In this document: positions 13,050 through 15,662 of the stretch, one piece after another
How the letters are laid out: each line of letters begins with the position of its first letter
Position numbering within the stretch: position 1 is the stretch's first letter
NCBI GenBank assembly: GCA_035530195.1
Contig: DATKVG010000007.1
Location: 1-15,662 of the forward strand
DNA from: JAPLKX01 sp035530195
GTDB taxonomy: Bacteria; Hydrogenedentota; Hydrogenedentia; Hydrogenedentales; SLHB01
DNA length: 15,662 nucleotides
Direction: 5' to 3'
The notes under the pieces: generated by a model
What the model was told of the DNA's origin: nothing
Seen by the model: the letters and a program-made list of their open reading frames with translations, nothing else
Database searches by the model: none
Translations under genes and position numbers: made by a program

Positions 13050-13969
13050 AACAGGCATGGGCCGCGGGCATTCTCATCCTGATGCTGACCGCGGCATCCC
13101 AGGCTTTTGGACAGGCGTCCGACGCCGCCGCAGCAACAACCGCCCCTGCGACCGGCGATTATGACAAGATCCAGGTCGAAGCAGGCCTGTTTAAAGGGGG
13201 CCTCGACGGCACAATCGAATCCCTTACCGAAGGGGCAAAGATCGTTTTATTCTCCTCGAAAGACCCGAGCAAGCGGCTGCCCATCAGCGCCAACGAAATC
13301 CGATTTACATGGCCCGCCGGCGGCGACCCTACCAACATGATCCTTACGGGCCGTGTTGTGGTAGACCACCCGCAGATCCATGTCAAGTCCGAAAAGGCCG
13401 ACTGGGATATGGTCAAAGGCATATTGACCTTTACGGGCGACCCGATTATCAAGACGCCGCAGGGCCAGGAGGTCCGCGGCCAGCGCATCGCGGTCAATAT
13501 GACCGACAACACGTTCCAGGTGTACGGCGTGGTCATACCGGAAATGCAACTTCGCGGTGCTGGATTTGGCGCGGCAGCCGCCGCCGACCCTTCGCTGTTG
13601 CGTGAAGCGGACGTGCTGGACTGGGTGGGCCTGCTTAACGGAGTGCGGGCTGAAGCCGCGGCGCCGCCGTCGCCGGGCAAGCAGGTCGTGGCGCAACTCG
13701 ACCAGAGCGCACAGAAGATGATCACCTCGGTGCCTGTCGAGACGCTCGTCGAGAATAAAGCCGGGCTGATCAAACAAATCAACAAGGTGCTTGCCAGCCC
13801 CAAGTTCTATGACAAAGCCGCCTGGAACGGAAAACAACTCGACAAACAGACCCAGGACCTGCTGGCAAAGACGGACCTGGCCGGCGCAGACCTTACCCGG
13901 GCCAACCGGGGCCTGCTCGAGTCCGCGTACCCCGGCATGATCGCGCCACGGAAGCCGGTCGCTCAGTAG
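13046..13969 (+). CDS. lptA: LptA/OstA-like periplasmic LPS transport protein with C-terminal extension
   Basis: LptA forms the periplasmic beta-jellyroll bridge for LPS. The product has 307 residues, far more than the about 185 of E. coli LptA. A signal peptide (about 1-22, ending ASQAFG) is followed by a beta-rich OstA-like region, about 35-175, with 'NMILTGRVVVDHPQIHVKSE', 'ADWDMVKGILTFTGDPIIKT' and 'RGQRIAVNMTDNTFQVYGV'. Residues from about 180 to the end form an extra part with no recognised domain, likely mostly helical, including LVENKAGLIKQINKVLASPK. The ATGA overlap with lptC indicates translational coupling. Assignment is supported by gene order (lptC before, lptB after). Confidence 0.75.
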   Translation: MKQAWAAGILILMLTAASQAFGQASDAAAATTAPATGDYDKIQVEAGLFKGGLDGTIESLTEGAKIVLFSSKDPSKRLPISANEIRFTWPAGGDPTNMILTGRVVVDHPQIHVKSEKADWDMVKGILTFTGDPIIKTPQGQEVRGQRIAVNMTDNTFQVYGVVIPEMQLRGAGFGAAAAADPSLLREADVLDWVGLLNGVRAEAAAPPSPGKQVVAQLDQSAQKMITSVPVETLVENKAGLIKQINKVLASPKFYDKAAWNGKQLDKQTQDLLAKTDLAGADLTRANRGLLESAYPGMIAPRKPVAQ

Positions 13970-13984
13970 CCGGGAACGAAATCG

Positions 13985-14001
13985 GCAGGCGAGACGCCTG
14001 C
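13985..14001. repeat. Short perfect hairpin GCAGGCG-AGA-CGCCTGC
   Basis: A 7-bp stem with a three-base loop begins 16 bases after the lptA stop. No T run follows at once, so termination is uncertain; it may be a small palindromic repeat unit. Confidence 0.6.
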
Positions 14002-14043
14002 GCTACTGTTGGCCAAAGGAGTTCTTTTTTGCGCGAATCACTT

Positions 14044-14105
14044 CGAAAAACGGGGATTGCCACCTTTTTCGGCAGTTTGAAACAGGTGGCTGTACCCGCT
14101 TTTCG
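14044..14105. repeat. REP-like imperfect inverted repeat between lptA and lptB
   Basis: Arms 14044-14065 and 14084-14105 match in 18 of 22 positions around an 18-base loop; the inner 7 bp (GCCACCT/AGGTGGC) and outer 6 bp are perfect. The left arm carries CGAAAAACGGGG. The layout resembles REP-type palindromes, which in other bacteria are spread by RAYT transposases; none is in the window. It separates lptB from lptCA. Confidence 0.75.
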
Positions 14106-14150
14106 CGCAGCTTAAACACGTTACCGAACTAGTAATAAGGAGTTTTTCTT

Positions 14151-14891
14151 TTGCTCGAATCGCCGCAGCCGCTTCTGAGAACGCAGGGACTGTACAAACA
14201 GTTCAAGCGGCGAACGGTGGTTCGCAACGTCTCGATAGAACTGGCTGCGGGCGAAATTGTGGGGCTGCTCGGCCCGAACGGCGCCGGAAAGACCACCTCG
14301 TTCAACATGGTGGTGGGCCTGCTTCGTCCGAGCGCGGGCCAGATCTGGTTCTGCGGCAAAGACGTCACAAGCCTGCCGATGTACAAGCGCGCCAGGCAGG
14401 GCATGGCCTACCTCCCGCAGGAACCGTCCGTATTCCGCCAGTTGACCGTGCGCCAGAACCTGCTGGCCATCCTCGAGTACCAGCCGCTGACCGGCGCCCA
14501 GCGCAAGGCGCGGGCCGACGGCCTCATGCAGGAACTCGGGATCGCCCATCTCGCCGACAACCCCGCCTATACGCTGTCCGGCGGCGAGCGCAGGCGCACC
14601 GAAATCTGCCGGGCGCTCGTCACCGAACCCAAAATCTTCCTGCTCGACGAGCCGTTCGCCGGGATCGACCCAATCGCCGTCGCCGACCTCCAGGAAACCG
14701 TCGCCGCGCTCAAAGACAAGGGTATCGGCGTGCTGATCACCGACCACAACGTCCGCGAAACGCTACAAATAACCGACCGGGCCTACATCCTCAGCGACGG
14801 CGAGGTCACTGTGGCCGGCACGCCCAGGGAGATCGCCGAAAACCCCCTGGCCCGCAAAACGTACCTCGGCGAGAAATTCAAGTTCGACTGA
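14151..14891 (+). CDS. lptB: LPS export ABC transporter ATP-binding protein LptB
   Basis: LptB is the cytoplasmic ATPase that, with LptF and LptG, extracts lipopolysaccharide from the inner membrane. The product has 246 residues, the normal size. Walker A GPNGAGKT is at 41-48, Q-loop Gln90 in AYLPQEPSVFRQLTV, signature LSGGERRR at 142-149, Walker B IFLLDEPFAGIDP at 162-174 and the switch His199 in ITDHNVRETL. 'DEPFAGIDPIAV' and 'AYLPQEPSVFRQLTV' are typical of the LptB/YhbG branch rather than the amino-acid transporters. Translation appears to start at TTG 14151, with AAGGAG at 14137-14142 eight bases upstream. lptF/lptG are not in the window, and the rpoN that often follows lptB is absent. 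Confidence 0.95.
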   Translation: MLESPQPLLRTQGLYKQFKRRTVVRNVSIELAAGEIVGLLGPNGAGKTTSFNMVVGLLRPSAGQIWFCGKDVTSLPMYKRARQGMAYLPQEPSVFRQLTVRQNLLAILEYQPLTGAQRKARADGLMQELGIAHLADNPAYTLSGGERRRTEICRALVTEPKIFLLDEPFAGIDPIAVADLQETVAALKDKGIGVLITDHNVRETLQITDRAYILSDGEVTVAGTPREIAENPLARKTYLGEKFKFD

Positions 14892-15284
14892 AAAACGGGG
14901 ACATAAGGGACGCAGCGCGTAAAGGACAAAGGACAAATTACAAAGGACAAATGAAAGGATAAAGGATGAAAGGACAAGAGGGACCCGAAGGCCGACAGAT
15001 CTACATGGCCGCGGCCCCACGCAAAAGGTGACTATCCAAAAACTTACACGGGCACCGCATGAAAAAGACAAAACATTTTCTGTCATTTCGTCAGAAATCA
15101 CTTAAGGGACATAAAAACTTCCTTGCCACGCCCATACCAGATCGCTGCGAACTCCTGCACTGAAGCCAGCGCGACGCGCGCGCGCGCCGATGCCAGTCGC
15201 ACCATCATGGACAATCTTCGTGCAGACTTTTTAGGTCTCTTGTGTCCCTTATGTCCCTTGCTCTTCACGCCGGAGGTGTGACGA
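14892..15284. other. Repeat-rich intergenic spacer between lptB and the glycosyltransferase
   Basis: This 393-base stretch holds GGGACATAAGGGAC (14898-14911) and its exact reverse complement near the other end (15244-15257), a purine-rich run of AAAGGA units (14921-14975), a TTTCTG/CAGAAA stem (15077-15082, 15092-15097), another AAGGGACATAA (15104-15114) and a 13-base CG alternation (15175-15187). Open frames here read as repeat translations (for example KGHKGHK on the minus strand), so I call no gene. A decayed gene in the middle cannot be excluded. Confidence 0.65.
14921..14975. repeat. Degenerate purine-rich AAAGGA(C/T) repeat run
   Basis: AAAGGAC or AAAGGAT recurs at irregular 6-13-base spacing about six times over 55 bases, giving an almost pure-purine plus strand. 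It immediately follows GGGACATAAGGGAC. Confidence 0.75.
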
Positions 15285-15662
15285 TTGCCTGTACGCCTAT
15301 CACTCATAATCCCCGCCTACAACGAAGCCAGCCGAATCGGCAACACCCTGCGCGACTGCCTCGACTATTTCGCCCGGCAAGATTACGACTTCGAGATCAT
15401 CGTCGTCGACGACGGCAGCCACGACGGCACCAGCGAACTCGTCCGCCGCGAGTTTCCCAACGTGCGCCTCATCTCCTACGCGCCCAACCGCGGAAAAGGA
15501 TATGCCGTCAAACAGGGAATGCTCGAGGCACAAGGCCAATACCGCCTCTTCTACGACGCCGACGGCTCGACGCCCATCTCGGAAGTCGACAAGCTGTGGG
15601 TGCCGCTGTCGGCGGGCGCGGACGTCGTCATCGGCTCGAGGTCAAGCCCCGGCAGCCAAGTC
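15285..15662 (+). CDS. Family-2 glycosyltransferase, polyprenyl/dolichyl-phosphate glucosyltransferase-like (partial)
   Basis: The first 126 residues are present; the gene runs off the window. The GT-A fold is clear: LSLIIPAYNEASRIGNTL (5-22), FEIIVVDDGSHDGTSELV (36-53), NRGKGYAVKQGM (68-79) and YRLFYDADGSTPISEVDKLW (86-105), with the metal-binding Asp-X-Asp at 91-93, then 'ADVVIGSRS'. 'DADGSTPISEV' resembles the ALG5-type dolichyl-phosphate beta-glucosyltransferases and bacterial relatives that load sugar onto a polyprenyl phosphate from a nucleotide sugar. The start is TTG 15285: GGAGG (15272-15276) is eight bases upstream and an in-frame TGA lies just before. It is probably involved in cell-envelope glycan or glycolipid synthesis; the acceptor is not certain. 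Confidence 0.88.
   Translation, partial: MPVRLSLIIPAYNEASRIGNTLRDCLDYFARQDYDFEIIVVDDGSHDGTSELVRREFPNVRLISYAPNRGKGYAVKQGMLEAQGQYRLFYDADGSTPISEVDKLWVPLSAGADVVIGSRSSPGSQV

Noticed and set aside
12051..13058. 335-codon minus-strand frame across coaX and lptC
   Set aside because: It is antisense to two recognisable genes with overlapping start and stop codons; no independent signal.
15098..15307. 69-codon minus-strand frame with KGHKGHK
   Set aside because: The lysine-glycine-histidine stretch is the translation of the GGGACATAAGGGAC-type repeat. There is no ribosome binding site, and the frame overlaps the glycosyltransferase start.

Overview
The window looks like a chromosomal segment from a GC-rich, Gram-negative-type (diderm) bacterium. 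The outer membrane is inferred from a complete-looking lptC-lptA ... lptB set for lipopolysaccharide transport. The lineage cannot be fixed from sequence reading alone. The single prepilin-like protein with an 'FTLIELLVVIAIIGILAAILLPAL' start and a 'GGANVLYLDGHVEFL' tail belongs to a family that is greatly expanded in the Planctomycetes-Verrucomicrobia-Lentisphaerae group and in Candidatus Hydrogenedentes, so one of these is my best guess.

Layout. At 1-188 (minus) is the start of a secreted protein with ASAGD repeats, cut by the window edge. At 441-560 (minus) is a 39-residue membrane miniprotein with a near-perfect ribosome binding site. At 831-3863 lies a putative cyclic-di-GMP block: a coiled-coil protein with a stand-alone MshEN domain, an HD-GYP protein whose HD histidine is arginine, and, convergent to them, a protein with an HD domain followed by an HD-GYP domain. 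At 4259-5203 is the prepilin-like H-X-DG protein with its own promoter and leader hairpin, ending in a strong bidirectional hairpin terminator shared with msrA (5349-5822, minus).

From 6175 on, the content is mostly housekeeping. tilS overlaps hpt by 56 bases, and hpt ends tail-to-tail with an unrecognised secreted coiled-coil protein (8071-8895, minus). hisS (9098-10537) diverges from that gene across a 14-bp palindrome. A structured leader with three consecutive hairpins precedes nadC (10769-11605). coaX, lptC and lptA follow in one run with 4-base start/stop overlaps at coaX-lptC and lptC-lptA. lptB (14151-14891) is separated from lptA by palindromic repeat sequence. A repeat-filled spacer then leads to the start of a family-2 glycosyltransferase of the polyprenyl/dolichyl-phosphate glucosyltransferase type (15285 to the edge).

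How the parts work together. nadC and coaX serve NAD and coenzyme A synthesis. lptC, lptA and lptB are components of one transenvelope machine that moves lipopolysaccharide to the outer membrane. tilS and hisS serve decoding, hpt serves purine salvage, and msrA repairs oxidised protein. The most unusual parts are the c-di-GMP block with its degenerate HD-GYP protein, the structured nadC leader, and several palindromic intergenic elements, many of which carry GGGAC/GTCCC ends. I saw no tRNA, rRNA, CRISPR array, transposase or phage gene.
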